A stretch of 64,000 bases of DNA, taken from the NCBI RefSeq assembly GCF_041890415.1, contig NZ_CP169056.1:2356001-2420000 (forward strand). The letters are read 5' to 3'. A program made the position numbers and the translations under genes. The notes beneath the pieces are model-generated. The model saw nothing but the letters and a program-made list of their open reading frames with translations, did no database searches and was not told the origin of the DNA. The DNA is from Pseudoxanthomonas koreensis_A. GTDB taxonomy: Bacteria; Pseudomonadota; Gammaproteobacteria; Xanthomonadales; Xanthomonadaceae. Shown in pieces: positions 1-8,891 of this stretch. Numbering within the stretch: position 1 is the stretch's first letter; each line of letters starts with the position of its first letter.

Positions 1-1
1 C

Positions 2-100
2 AAGGGCCAGTACAGCATCCGCATCAACGATCAGTTCCGGCTGTGTTTCGCCTGGACCGAAAAGGGTCCGACGGATGTCGAGATCGTGGACTATCACTGA
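2..100 (+). CDS. HigB/RelE-type toxin, C-terminal fragment
   Basis: Open frame running in from the left edge and ending in TGA at 98-100. The 32 visible residues (KGQYSIRINDQFRLCFAW, then ..VEIVDYH) match the C-terminal strand pair of HigB/RelE-family ribosome-dependent mRNA interferases, in which the basic and aromatic residues near the end help cleave mRNA at the ribosome. It lies 7 bp upstream of a HigA-like antitoxin, the toxin-first order typical of higBA. The N-terminal two thirds are outside the window, so catalytic completeness cannot be judged. Confidence 0.75.
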   Translation, partial: KGQYSIRINDQFRLCFAWTEKGPTDVEIVDYH

Positions 101-107
101 GGTTTCC

Positions 108-401
108 ATGGATACGCTTCCTCCTGTCCATCCCGGCGAGATCCTGCATGCCGATTTCATGCAGCCACTGGGGCTTTCAAGCAATGCACTCGCGCGCGCC
201 ATCGGCGTCACACCGGCACGCGTGAACGAGATCGTCCGCGGGCGCCGCGGCATCAGCGCCGATACCGCGCTGCGCCTTGCCCGCTATTTCGGTACTTCGG
301 TGGATGTCTGGATGAATCTCCAGCACAACTACGACATCGAGTGCGCGCGCGAAGCGCTGGGCGATACGCTGCAAAGCATCAAACCCCTGCTGGCGGCATA
401 A
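108..401 (+). CDS. higA: HigA-family antitoxin (XRE-type HTH)
   Basis: 97 residues. Starts at ATG 108 (MDTLPPVHPGEIL), the conserved opening of the HigA/VapI family. The frame is open further upstream to 75 but would overlap the toxin gene. A helix-turn-helix occupies about residues 25-70, with the hallmark pattern PARVNEIVRGRRGISADTA followed by ALRLARYFGTS. HigA binds and neutralises HigB and represses the shared promoter through this HTH. The adjoining HigB end makes a type II toxin-antitoxin module very likely. Confidence 0.85.
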   Translation: MDTLPPVHPGEILHADFMQPLGLSSNALARAIGVTPARVNEIVRGRRGISADTALRLARYFGTSVDVWMNLQHNYDIECAREALGDTLQSIKPLLAA

Positions 402-410
402 CCTGCTACC

Positions 411-613
411 CCTGTAGGAGCCGGTCTCGCCGACGACCGCGCAGTCCCACAGATCACCGGCACCCCACCCCCTGTAGGAGCCGGTCTCGCCGGCGACCGC
501 GCAGTCCCACAGATCACCGGCACCCCACCCCCTGTAGGAGCCGGTCTCGCCGGCGACCGCGCGATTTCACCGATCATCGGGCACGCCCATCGCCGGCAAG
601 ACCGGCTCCTACA
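411..613. repeat. Palindromic-repeat cluster: three 60-bp tandem units plus one inverted copy
   Basis: Three direct units with an exact 60-bp period begin at 411, 471 and 531. Each starts CCTGTAGGAGCCGGTCTCGC and carries a spacer ending in CACCCCACCC. The first two spacers are identical; the third diverges after about 30 bp. An inverted copy at 589-613 closes the cluster. Each copy can form a GCCGG-TCTCG-CCGGC hairpin. The rest of the gap to 769 shows no gene. The long open frame through this stretch only translates the repeats. Confidence 0.9.
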
Positions 614-769
614 CGGGAGGGGCGGATCACGCCGACCGGCAACCATCCGTGCAGGGGCGGAGCACGCCAACCGGTAACGACCGTGCAGGGGCCCGCCCTC
701 GCCAACATCCTGATCACGCCCACGCAACAGGGATTGGCGTGGCGGGCTGTGGCCGGCTACGGTGGCTGC

Positions 770-1687
770 ATGCTGGCTTTCACCCATCCCGCCTGCCTGG
801 AGCACGACCCGGGACCGGACCATCCGGAACGCCCGGCACGGTTGCGCGCGGTGCTGGATGCGCTGGCGGCGGCTTATCCCCACCTGGCCTGGCACGCGGC
901 GCCGGCCGCGCAGCGTGGCGACCTGTGCCGGGTGCACGATGCCGCGCTGGTGGACCAGGTGCTGGAACCGGTGGCCTCGGGGCTGCGAGCGGTGGATGCG
1001 GACACGATGCTGTCGCCCGGTTCGGCGCGCGCGGCGCTGCACGCGGCCGGTGCCGGGCTGGCGGCGGTGGATGCGGTGATGGCCAACGGGGCTGATACCA
1101 CTGCGTTCTGCGCGGTGCGCCCACCCGGGCACCACGCCACCGCCGACACCGCCATGGGGTTTTGCCTGTTCAACAACATCGCCGTGGCTGCTGCGCATGC
1201 GCACGAACGCCACGGGCTGGAACGCATCGCCATCGTCGATTTCGACGTACACCACGGCAATGGCACCCAGGCCATCTTCCAGGACGAGCCGGCGGTGGCC
1301 TATTTCAGCAGCCACCAGTCCGGGCTGTTCCCGAACACCGGCAATCCGCGCGAGCGCGGCGCGGGCAACCTGCACAACGTGCTGCTGCCGCCGGGCAGCG
1401 GCGGGTTCCGTTTCCGCAACGTGTGGGAGGACGTGCTGCTGCCGGCGCTGGACGACTTCAAGCCACAGTTGCTGCTGGTCTCGGCCGGGTTCGATGCGCA
1501 CATGGCCGATCCGCTGGCCGACCTGATGCTGGATGCGGAGGATTTCGCCTGGCTCACCGGCCAGCTGTGCACGCTGGCCGGGCGCCACGGCGGCGGGCGC
1601 GTGGTGTCGATGCTGGAAGGCGGCTACAACGTGGACGCCCTGGCCGAATGCGTGCTAGCCCACGTCGGCGCATTGCAGCCGTCGTAG
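770..1687 (+). CDS. Histone deacetylase family (class II-like) zinc hydrolase
   Basis: 305 residues from ATG 770 (MLAFTHPACLEHDPGPDHPE). Family motifs in order: the RPPGHHA proton-relay histidine pair, GFCLFNNIAVAA, the metal-binding DFDVHHGNGTQ with its Asp and His ligands, the SAGFDAHMADPL Asp ligand, and the C-terminal EGGYN. Bacterial members deacetylate acetylated small molecules (acetylpolyamines, acetoin-like compounds) or lysines; the substrate is not readable here. The stop codon TAG (1685-1687) lies inside a copy of the chromosomal palindromic repeat (CGTAGGAGCC). The upstream extension of the frame to 341 only reads through repeats and was discarded. Confidence 0.88.
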   Translation: MLAFTHPACLEHDPGPDHPERPARLRAVLDALAAAYPHLAWHAAPAAQRGDLCRVHDAALVDQVLEPVASGLRAVDADTMLSPGSARAALHAAGAGLAAVDAVMANGADTTAFCAVRPPGHHATADTAMGFCLFNNIAVAAAHAHERHGLERIAIVDFDVHHGNGTQAIFQDEPAVAYFSSHQSGLFPNTGNPRERGAGNLHNVLLPPGSGGFRFRNVWEDVLLPALDDFKPQLLLVSAGFDAHMADPLADLMLDAEDFAWLTGQLCTLAGRHGGGRVVSMLEGGYNVDALAECVLAHVGALQPS

Positions 1688-1920
1688 GAGCCGGTCTTGC
1701 CGGCGATGGGGCTTGCCCGGTAACGCCAGGTCACCTGTAGGAGCCGGTCTTGCCGGCGATGGGCCTTGGCCGGTAACGCCTGGTCGCCGGCAAGACCGGC
1801 TCCTACAAGTAACGCTTGGTCGCCGGCGAGACCGGCTCCTACAAGTAACGCGCGATCGCTGGCGAGACCGGTTCCTACGAGGGTCGGGTCGCGCGGTCGC
1901 CGGCGAGACCGGCTCCTACA
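1683..1920. repeat. Palindromic-repeat cluster with six copies in both orientations
   Basis: Two forward copies (from 1683 and 1736) face four inverted copies (about 1782-1809, 1818-1845, 1853-1880, 1894-1920). Between copies recurs the motif GGTAACGC. The block GGGCTTGCCCGGTAACGC at about 1708-1726 reappears at 10939-10957 next to another copy, so the mobile or duplicated unit is larger than the palindrome. The remaining sequence to the lptD start at 2048 shows no gene. Confidence 0.9.
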
Positions 1921-2047
1921 GCTGGGGTGGCCGGGGCCGCGGGCGTGCTGCGGATGAATCCCGGGTGCGTCGCGGAGCGGGTTTCATTGCCCGCATGCAC
2001 CTGCATCCGGCAAGCTACCGGCGATTTGGCCCGGATGTCTCCCACCC

Positions 2048-4351
2048 GTGCGACTGCCCACGCGCCTGCTGCCGCTATCCCTGAGCATCACCCTGTGCCT
2101 GCCCGCCACTGCGCTGGCGGACGATGAGAAGCCGTTGAGCTGGGCGCTGTGCCCGGCCGGCGACGTGTTGCCTCCGTTCGAGGGTGCGCCGCCCTCGGCC
2201 GGGCCGGATGCGCCCGCGCGCAACGCGCAGCCCACCGACATCGAGGGCGACCTGCTCAGTGGCACCGAGACCGAGCCGCAGTACCAGGGCAACGTGGCGC
2301 TGATCCGCGGCGACCAGTTCCTGGGCACCGACCACATGCGCTTCGACACCGAGTCGGGCACCTACGTGGCCGAGGGCAACGTGCGCTACCAGGATTCGGG
2401 CATCCGCATCGTGGCCGACCGCGCCGAGGGCGACCAGGACAGCGATACCCACGTGATCCGCAACATCCGCTACCAGCTGGTGGACCGGCGCGGCAACGGC
2501 GGCGCCGACGCGATCCACCTGCAGGGGCCGCAGGGGCAGTTGCACCACTCCACCTACAGCACCTGCGATCCGTCGCAGCAGGCCTGGGAGCTGCGAGCGC
2601 AGCGCATCGACGTGGACAGCGACGAGGGCTTCGGCGTGGCCCGCAACGCGGTGCTGCGGATGGGCCGTTTCCCGGTGCTGTACGTGCCGTGGGTGAAGTT
2701 CCCGATCGACGACCGCCGCCACACCGGTCTGCTGTATCCGTCGATCAGCACCTCCGGGCGCAACGGCTTCGATTACCGCCAGCCGATCTACCTCAACCTG
2801 GCGCCCAACTACGACATGACCCTGACCCCGCGCTGGATGAGCAAGCGCGGGGCGATGCTGGATACCGAATTCCGCTATCTCTATCAGGGCGGGCGCGGCA
2901 CCATCGACGCCACCTACATGCCAAAGGACGACCTGCGCGACCGCGACCGCGGGCGCTTCGGCTACAGCGGCTTCCACAACATCAACCGGCACTGGCAGGC
3001 GCGCGCCAGCCTGGGCTGGGTGAGCGATACGCGCTACGTGGAGGATTTTTCCAACCGCCTGGCCGGCGTGTCGGCCTCCTACCTGCGCAGCACCGCAGGC
3101 GTGTACGGCAGCGGGCAGTACTGGAGCGCCGGGGCGATGGCCGAGCACTTCCAGCTCACCGACTACACCCTGGACGATTCCAACCTGCCCTACAGCCGGC
3201 TGCCGCGCGTGTACGCCAACTGGGAGCAGCCGCTGAACCAGTGGCTGGATGCGGGCATCTGGGCCGAGGCGGTGCACTTTGACCACACCGAGCGGCCCGG
3301 CGGCAGCCGCCTGGACCTCAAGCCCTATGTCTCGGCGCGGCTGGCCGGGCCGTCCTGGTACGTGACCCCGACCCTGGCCTGGCGCCACACCGCCTACCGC
3401 CTGGAACCGGAACTGGCCCGGCGCACGGGCGGCGAGACCACGCCCTCGCGCAGCCTGCCGGTGGCCAGTTTCGACGCCGGGGTGTACTTCGACCGCCACA
3501 CCACCCTGGGCGGCGACACCTACCTGCACACCCTGGAGCCGCGGCTGTTCTACCTGTACGTGCCCTACCGCGAGCAGGGCACCCTGCCGCTGTTCGATAC
3601 CCGGCCGTTCACCTTCAGCTGGGGCCAGTTGTTCCGCGACAACCGCTACTCCGGCGCCGACCGCCAGACCGATGCCAACCAGCTCACCGTGGCCCTGAGC
3701 ACCCGCCTGATCCGCCAGGCCGACGGCCAGGAAAAGCTGTCGGCCAGCATCGGCCAGATCCGCTACTTCGAGGATTCGCGGGTGGTGGCCCCGGGCGAGA
3801 CCCCGGTGGAGAAGGGCAAGTCGGCCTGGGTGGCCGACGCCAACTACATGCTCAACGACCGCTGGAACCTGGGCGCGTCGTACCAGTGGGACCCCAAGTT
3901 CCGGCGCGAGGACCTGGCCAGCGTCCGCGCCCGCTACCTGTGGCCGGGCGACGGGGTGGTCAACATGAGCTACCGCTACCGCCGCAACCTGCTGGAGCAG
4001 GCGGACCTCTCCTTCCTGTACCCGATCAACCCGACCTGGAGCGTGGTGGGGCGTTATTACCACTCGATCAAGGACGACAAGATGCTGGAAGCCATCGCCG
4101 GCGTGCAGTGGGACAGCTGCTGCCTGGCCGTGCGCGCCCTGGCCCGCCGTTACGTGCGCAACCGCGAGGGCGAACTGGACAACGCCATCCAGGTGGAGTT
4201 CGTGCTCAAGGGCCTGGGCTCGGCCGGGCAGGACACGGAGCGCACCCTGCGCCGTGCTATTCTCGGCTACCATCGCGACGACCTGTATCTGGTCCCGCCA
4301 AGCAACACCACGCCCGATCGTGACGACTACGATCCGAACCTGATCCCGTGA
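2048..4351 (+). CDS. lptD: LPS-assembly protein LptD
   Basis: 767 residues from a GTG start, with a signal peptide (hydrophobic residues about 7-24, ending TALA). Outer-membrane beta-barrel that, with LptE, inserts lipopolysaccharide into the outer leaflet. The N-terminal jellyroll/OstA segment lies at about residues 60-190 (IEGDLLSGTETEPQYQG..), the barrel behind it. The four cysteines used for the rearranging disulfides are present: C35, C173 and the adjacent pair C691-C692 (QWDSCCLAVRALARRY). Its periplasmic chaperone gene surA overlaps its end by 4 bp, so translational coupling is likely. The GTG start is chosen because it directly precedes the signal peptide; no strong ribosome site is visible. 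Confidence 0.95.
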   Translation: MRLPTRLLPLSLSITLCLPATALADDEKPLSWALCPAGDVLPPFEGAPPSAGPDAPARNAQPTDIEGDLLSGTETEPQYQGNVALIRGDQFLGTDHMRFDTESGTYVAEGNVRYQDSGIRIVADRAEGDQDSDTHVIRNIRYQLVDRRGNGGADAIHLQGPQGQLHHSTYSTCDPSQQAWELRAQRIDVDSDEGFGVARNAVLRMGRFPVLYVPWVKFPIDDRRHTGLLYPSISTSGRNGFDYRQPIYLNLAPNYDMTLTPRWMSKRGAMLDTEFRYLYQGGRGTIDATYMPKDDLRDRDRGRFGYSGFHNINRHWQARASLGWVSDTRYVEDFSNRLAGVSASYLRSTAGVYGSGQYWSAGAMAEHFQLTDYTLDDSNLPYSRLPRVYANWEQPLNQWLDAGIWAEAVHFDHTERPGGSRLDLKPYVSARLAGPSWYVTPTLAWRHTAYRLEPELARRTGGETTPSRSLPVASFDAGVYFDRHTTLGGDTYLHTLEPRLFYLYVPYREQGTLPLFDTRPFTFSWGQLFRDNRYSGADRQTDANQLTVALSTRLIRQADGQEKLSASIGQIRYFEDSRVVAPGETPVEKGKSAWVADANYMLNDRWNLGASYQWDPKFRREDLASVRARYLWPGDGVVNMSYRYRRNLLEQADLSFLYPINPTWSVVGRYYHSIKDDKMLEAIAGVQWDSCCLAVRALARRYVRNREGELDNAIQVEFVLKGLGSAGQDTERTLRRAILGYHRDDLYLVPPSNTTPDRDDYDPNLIP

Positions 4352-5688
4352 ACATGACCCGACGCCTTCCCGCGATCCTGCTGGCGGTAGCCGCCCTGTT
4401 GTCCGCTCCCTTCCTTGCCGCTGCGCAGCAGCTGCAGCCGGTCGAAGGCATTGCCGCGATCGTGGACGAGGAGGTGATCCTGCTCAGCGAGCTGGAACTG
4501 GCCATGCGCAACGTGATGGCCCAGTACGCCGGGCGCGAGGACCAGCTCCCGCCGCGCCCCGTGCTGGAACGGCAGGTGCTCGAGCGCCTGGTGCTGGTGC
4601 GGCTGCAGGTGGCGCGCGCGCGCGCCCATGGCATCCGCATCACCGAGCAGCAGCTCAACCAGACCGTGGCCACCGTCGCCCAGCAGAACGGGCTGACCGT
4701 GGAGGCGCTGCGCCAGCGCCTGGCCGAGGACGGGCTGGGCTTCGAGGAATTCCGGCGCACGCTGGCCGACGAGATCATGGTGCAGCAGTTGCGCCAGAGC
4801 CGTGGCGAGCGGGTGAACGTGAGCGAAGGCGAGGTCGACATCGCCCTGGAGCGCCTGGCCGCCGGCGGCCAGCAGTACCGCCTGGCGCACATCGTGGTGG
4901 CCCTGCCCGACGGCGCTACCGCCGAGCAGATCGCCACCGGCCAGGGCAAGATCGACGGCATCAAGAACCTCATCGACAAGGGCGAGCTGGACTTCGCCGC
5001 CGCCGCGGTGCGCTACTCCGACAGCCCCAACGCGCTGGAAGGCGGCGACTTGGGCTGGCGCTCGCTGGACGAGATCCCGCCGGCGTTCTCCAAGGACATC
5101 CAGGCGCTGCAGCCGGGCCAGATCCTGGGCCCCGTGCGCGGCCCCAGCGGCTTCCAGCTGCTGCTGCTGGCCGACCTGCGCGACAGCAGCTACACGCCTG
5201 CCGCGCGCATCACCGAATACCACGTGCGCCACATCCTGGTGCGGATCCACGACCGCCAGGACGAGGACGCCGCGCGCGCCAAGATCGACGCCCTGCACGC
5301 CCGCATCGAAGGCGGCGAGGAGTTCCCGGCGCTGGCCCGCGAAGCCTCCGAGGACAGCACCACCCGCAACCAGGGCGGCGACCTGGGCTGGTTCCCGGCC
5401 GATGCCTATGGCGAGGAGTTCGGCAGCGAGATCACCGCGCTGGAGGACGGGCAGGTATCGCGCCCGTTCCGCAGCGAGGCCGGCTGGCACGTGATCGAGC
5501 GCGTGGCCTCGCGCGAAAGCGACGTGACCGACCTCAACCGCCGCGCCCAGGTCCGCGACACCATCGGCCGGCGCAAGCTGGAAGAGGACTACGAGCGCTA
5601 CCTGCAGGAACTGCGTAGCGAGGCCTACGTCGTGCTGCGGGTTGGCGACCGCGCCGAGCCGGTCACCGGCGCCCAGACCGGCGGCTGA
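4348..5688 (+). CDS. surA: Periplasmic chaperone and peptidyl-prolyl isomerase SurA
   Basis: 446 residues with a signal peptide (about residues 1-26, ending AAAQ), the SurA N-terminal chaperone domain starting VEGIAAIVDEEVILLSELE, and two parvulin domains. The first is at about residues 175-275 (YRLAHIVVALP..GGDLGWRSLDEIP), the second at about 285-390 (YHVRHILVRIHDRQ..GGDLGWFPADAYG). SurA escorts outer-membrane proteins, notably LptD, through the periplasm. The GTG start overlaps the lptD stop (GTGA); ATG 4354, two codons later, is an equally possible start. pdxA follows 4 bp after the stop, indicating one operon. Confidence 0.95.
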   Translation: MNMTRRLPAILLAVAALLSAPFLAAAQQLQPVEGIAAIVDEEVILLSELELAMRNVMAQYAGREDQLPPRPVLERQVLERLVLVRLQVARARAHGIRITEQQLNQTVATVAQQNGLTVEALRQRLAEDGLGFEEFRRTLADEIMVQQLRQSRGERVNVSEGEVDIALERLAAGGQQYRLAHIVVALPDGATAEQIATGQGKIDGIKNLIDKGELDFAAAAVRYSDSPNALEGGDLGWRSLDEIPPAFSKDIQALQPGQILGPVRGPSGFQLLLLADLRDSSYTPAARITEYHVRHILVRIHDRQDEDAARAKIDALHARIEGGEEFPALAREASEDSTTRNQGGDLGWFPADAYGEEFGSEITALEDGQVSRPFRSEAGWHVIERVASRESDVTDLNRRAQVRDTIGRRKLEEDYERYLQELRSEAYVVLRVGDRAEPVTGAQTGG

Positions 5689-5692
5689 TCCG

Positions 5693-6673
5693 ATGACCCG
5701 CCCCCGGCTCGCGCTGGTTCCGGGCGAACCGGCCGGGGTGGGGCCGGAACTGTGCGTGCGCCTGGCCCAGCAGCCGCGCACCGATTGCCACCTGGTTGCC
5801 CTGGCCGATCCGGCCACCCTGCAGGCCGCCGCCGACGCGCTGCGCCTGCCCTTGAACCTGCTGCCCGCGCAGCAGCCGGCACGCGCACCCGGCGACCTGC
5901 CGCTGCATGCGGTGCCCAATGCGGCCGGCGTTGCCTTCGGCCGCCCCGACCCGGGCAATGCCGCCGCGGTGGTCGCAGCGCTGCACCAGGCCGCCGACGG
6001 CTGCATGGACGGCACGTTTGCCGGCATGGTCACCGGCCCGGTGCACAAGGCCACCATCAACCAGGGCGGCATCGCCTACACCGGCACCACCGAACTGCTG
6101 GCCGCGCATGCCGGCTGCGAGGTGGTGATGATGCTGGCCAATGACATCGTGCGCGTGGCCCTGGCCACCACCCACCTGCCGCTGCGCAAGGTGGCCGATG
6201 CGATCGACGCGGCGCTGCTGCGCCAGGTGCTGCGCATCACCCACGCCGCACTGCGCACCGGCTTCGGCATCGCCGACCCGGTGATCGCGGTGCTGGGGCT
6301 GAACCCGCACGCGGGCGAAGACGGCCACCTGGGCCACGAGGAAATCGAGATCCTGGCCCCGGTGCTGGAGCAGTTGCGCGGCGAAGGCATGCACCTGGTC
6401 GGCCCGCTGCCGGCCGACACCGCGTTCCTGCCGGGCAAGCTGCGCGGTTTCGACACGGTGCTGGCGATGTACCACGACCAGGGCCTGCCGGTGCTCAAGT
6501 ACAGCGGCTTCGAGCAGGCAGTGAACCTGACCCTGGGCCTGCCCTACCCGCGCGTGGCGGTGGACCACGGCACCGCCCTGGACCTGGCCGGCCGTGGCAT
6601 GGCCGACCCCTCCAGCCTGGAGGCGGCGGTGGCCACCTGCGCACGCCTGGCCGCGCAGCGCGCCACCGCCTGA
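5693..6673 (+). CDS. pdxA: 4-hydroxythreonine-4-phosphate dehydrogenase PdxA
   Basis: 326 residues from ATG 5693 (MTRPRLALVPGEPAGVGPEL). Oxidises 4-phosphohydroxy-L-threonine in the DXP-dependent pyridoxal phosphate pathway. Seen are the GEPAGVGPEL opening and three histidines matching the divalent-metal ligands (ATTHLPLRKV, LNPHAGEDGHLGHEE, MYHDQGLPVLKY). The intergenic distance of 4 bp to surA is the usual surA-pdxA coupling. In most gammaproteobacteria rsmA/ksgA, apaG and apaH come next; here the next gene is mpl (see findings). Confidence 0.93.
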   Translation: MTRPRLALVPGEPAGVGPELCVRLAQQPRTDCHLVALADPATLQAAADALRLPLNLLPAQQPARAPGDLPLHAVPNAAGVAFGRPDPGNAAAVVAALHQAADGCMDGTFAGMVTGPVHKATINQGGIAYTGTTELLAAHAGCEVVMMLANDIVRVALATTHLPLRKVADAIDAALLRQVLRITHAALRTGFGIADPVIAVLGLNPHAGEDGHLGHEEIEILAPVLEQLRGEGMHLVGPLPADTAFLPGKLRGFDTVLAMYHDQGLPVLKYSGFEQAVNLTLGLPYPRVAVDHGTALDLAGRGMADPSSLEAAVATCARLAAQRATA

Positions 6674-6791
6674 CAACCTGCAGGCGATTGCACGCCACCG
6701 CGCTTGCAGCGCGCGTGGCCGCGGCCTGCATCCGCCGCCGTGCGTGCCTGGTGGATGGTCCGCAGGTGCGCGCTTGGGCCACAATCAACCC

Positions 6792-8195
6792 ATGAGCACG
6801 ATCCACATCCTCGGCATTGCCGGCACCTTCATGGGCGGCGTGGCGGCGCTGGCGCGCGACCTGGGCTTCGAGGTCGAAGGCAGCGACCAGGCGGTGTATC
6901 CGCCCATGTCCACCCTGCTGGAACAACTCGGCATCACCGTGCAGCAGGGCTACCAGCCCGGGCACATCGCCGCGCACGCGGTGGAGGTGGTGATCGGCAA
7001 CGCGCTGTCGCGCGGCAACCCGGCGGTGGAGCAGGTGCTGGACGACGGCCGCCGCTACACCTCCGGCGCGCAGTGGCTGGCCGAGCGGGTGCTGCCCGGG
7101 CGCACCACCCTGGCGGTGGCCGGCACCCACGGCAAGACCACCACCACCACGATCCTGGCGTTCCTGCTGCAGGCCGCCGGGCGCGACCCCGGCTTCCTGA
7201 TCGGCGGGGTGGCCGAGGACTTCGGGGTGTCGGCGCGGCTGGGCGGCGGCGCCGAGTTCGTGGTCGAGGCCGACGAGTACGACACCGCCTTCTTCGACAA
7301 GCGCAGCAAGTTCGTGCACTACCGCCCGACGGTGGCGGTGCTCAACAACCTGGAATACGACCACGCCGACATCTTCCCCGACCTGGCCGCCATCCAGCGC
7401 CAGTTCCACCACCTCGTGCGCACCGTGCCGCGGGCCGGGCGGCTGCTGGTCAATGGCGAGGACGACCACATCGCGCAGGTGCTGGCGATGGGCTGCTGGA
7501 CGCCGGTGGAGACCTTCGGCGTGGAGGGCACCGCCGCGGCCGTGGCCCGCGCCGACGCCACCGACGGCGCGGCCTTCGACTGGAGCGCGCGGCTGCTGGA
7601 TGCCGACGGCAGTGCGTTCGCGGTGCTGTACCGTGGCCGCGAGGTGGGCAGCGTGCGCTGGCCGCTGCTGGGCCGGCACAACGTGATGAATGCACTGGCG
7701 GCACTGGCCGCCGCGCATGCGGTGGGCGTGGACCCGGCGCAGGTGATCCCGGCGCTGGCCGGGTTCCGCAGCGTCAAGCGCCGGCTCGAGCCGCTGGGCA
7801 CCCATGCCGGCGTGGCGGTGTACGACGACTTCGCCCACCACCCAACCGCCATCCGCACCACCCTGGAAGGGCTGCGCGCGAAGGTGGACGATGCGCGGAT
7901 CGTGGTGGCCATGGAGCCACGCAGCAATTCGATGCGCCTGGGCGCGCATGCCGATGCGCTGGCGCCATCGCTGGACCTGGCCGACGTGGTGGTGTTCCTG
8001 CAGCGCGCCGAGCTGCCCTGGGATGCCGGCGCGGTAATCGCCGCGGTGCGTGGCCAGGCCCTGGCCGCGCCCGACACCGATGCGCTGCTGGCCGCACTGC
8101 GCCAGCAGGTGCGGCCCGGGGACCACGTGGTGTTCATGTCCAACGGCGGCTTCGATGGCGCGCCGCGCCGCTTCGTGGAGATGCTCGCCGGTTGA
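6792..8195 (+). CDS. mpl: UDP-N-acetylmuramate:L-alanyl-gamma-D-glutamyl-meso-diaminopimelate ligase
   Basis: 467 residues from ATG 6792 (MSTIHILGIAGTFMGGVAAL). A Mur-ligase relative that re-attaches recycled murein tripeptide to UDP-MurNAc in the cytoplasm. The three Mur domains are visible: an N-terminal Rossmann-like nucleotide domain, the central ATP site with the P-loop GTHGKTTTT at about residues 111-119 and the YDTAFFDKRSKF region, and the C-terminal domain beginning near SVKRRLEPLG with DDFAHHPTAI. The central segment EYDTAFFDKRSKFVHYRP separates Mpl from MurC. The 118-bp gap to pdxA holds no gene. Confidence 0.93.
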   Translation: MSTIHILGIAGTFMGGVAALARDLGFEVEGSDQAVYPPMSTLLEQLGITVQQGYQPGHIAAHAVEVVIGNALSRGNPAVEQVLDDGRRYTSGAQWLAERVLPGRTTLAVAGTHGKTTTTTILAFLLQAAGRDPGFLIGGVAEDFGVSARLGGGAEFVVEADEYDTAFFDKRSKFVHYRPTVAVLNNLEYDHADIFPDLAAIQRQFHHLVRTVPRAGRLLVNGEDDHIAQVLAMGCWTPVETFGVEGTAAAVARADATDGAAFDWSARLLDADGSAFAVLYRGREVGSVRWPLLGRHNVMNALAALAAAHAVGVDPAQVIPALAGFRSVKRRLEPLGTHAGVAVYDDFAHHPTAIRTTLEGLRAKVDDARIVVAMEPRSNSMRLGAHADALAPSLDLADVVVFLQRAELPWDAGAVIAAVRGQALAAPDTDALLAALRQQVRPGDHVVFMSNGGFDGAPRRFVEMLAG

Positions 8196-8261
8196 CACGG
8201 CCGTGCGCCGGCGGGGTTACCCTTGGCTCATCTGCATCGGTCGATTGCCGCTTCCGCCCGG

Positions 8262-8864
8262 ATGTCCGTCTCCACCACCGTCCCGCTGCCGCTGTTCCCG
8301 CTGCACACGGTGCTGCTGCCCGGCGCCCCGCTGGGTCTGCGCGTGTTCGAACCGCGCTACCTGGACCTGGTATCGGAATGCGGCCGCGATGGCGGCAGCT
8401 TCGGCGTGTGCCTGATCCTGAAGGGCGACGAGACCGGCGCGCCGGCCACCCCGGCCGCGTTCGGGGTGGAGGCGGTGATCGAGGATTTCGGCAGCGACCG
8501 TTGCGGGCTGCTCACCCTGCGCGTGCGCGGTGGTCGCCGTTTCCGCGTGGCCGATGCGCGCGCCCGCGACAACGGCCTGCTGGTAGGCAGCGTGCACTGG
8601 TGCGATGCGCAGGCCGATGCCGGCGCGGTGGCGGCGCGGCTGCGCCCGGAACACGCGGTGATGGGCACCCTGCTGGGCGAACTGCTCGAACAGGTGGGCG
8701 GCGAGTACGCACGCAGCAACCTGCGCCGGCTGGAAGAAGCCGACTGGGTGGGCTGGCGGCTGGCCGAACTGCTGCCGCTGGGCGATGCCCAGCGGCTGGC
8801 GCTGCTGCAGGAAGACGACCCGCACCGGCGCCTGGAACACCTGCTGCTGTGGATGGACGAATAG
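8262..8864 (+). CDS. LON substrate-binding (N-terminal) domain protein
   Basis: 200 residues from ATG 8262 (MSVSTTVPLPLFPLHTVLLP). The motif LPLFPLHTVLLPGAPLGLRVFEPRYLDL is the start of the Lon N-terminal substrate-recognition domain (PUA-like fold). The protein ends without the AAA+ ATPase or Ser-Lys protease domains, so it is a stand-alone LON-domain protein of unknown partner, a common bacterial family. It follows mpl by 66 bp on the same strand and converges on adk with 27 bp between stops. An upstream ATG at 8223 is in frame but gives a non-conserved extension. Confidence 0.85.
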   Translation: MSVSTTVPLPLFPLHTVLLPGAPLGLRVFEPRYLDLVSECGRDGGSFGVCLILKGDETGAPATPAAFGVEAVIEDFGSDRCGLLTLRVRGGRRFRVADARARDNGLLVGSVHWCDAQADAGAVAARLRPEHAVMGTLLGELLEQVGGEYARSNLRRLEEADWVGWRLAELLPLGDAQRLALLQEDDPHRRLEHLLLWMDE

Positions 8865-8891
8865 CCGCGCGCGTCGCGGCCACGACCGCCG

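Noticed and set aside
341..769. N-terminal extension of the deacetylase-like protein and other frames through the repeats
   Set aside because: The extension only translates repeat units (periodic Arg/Pro/Ser) and lies ahead of the conserved start.
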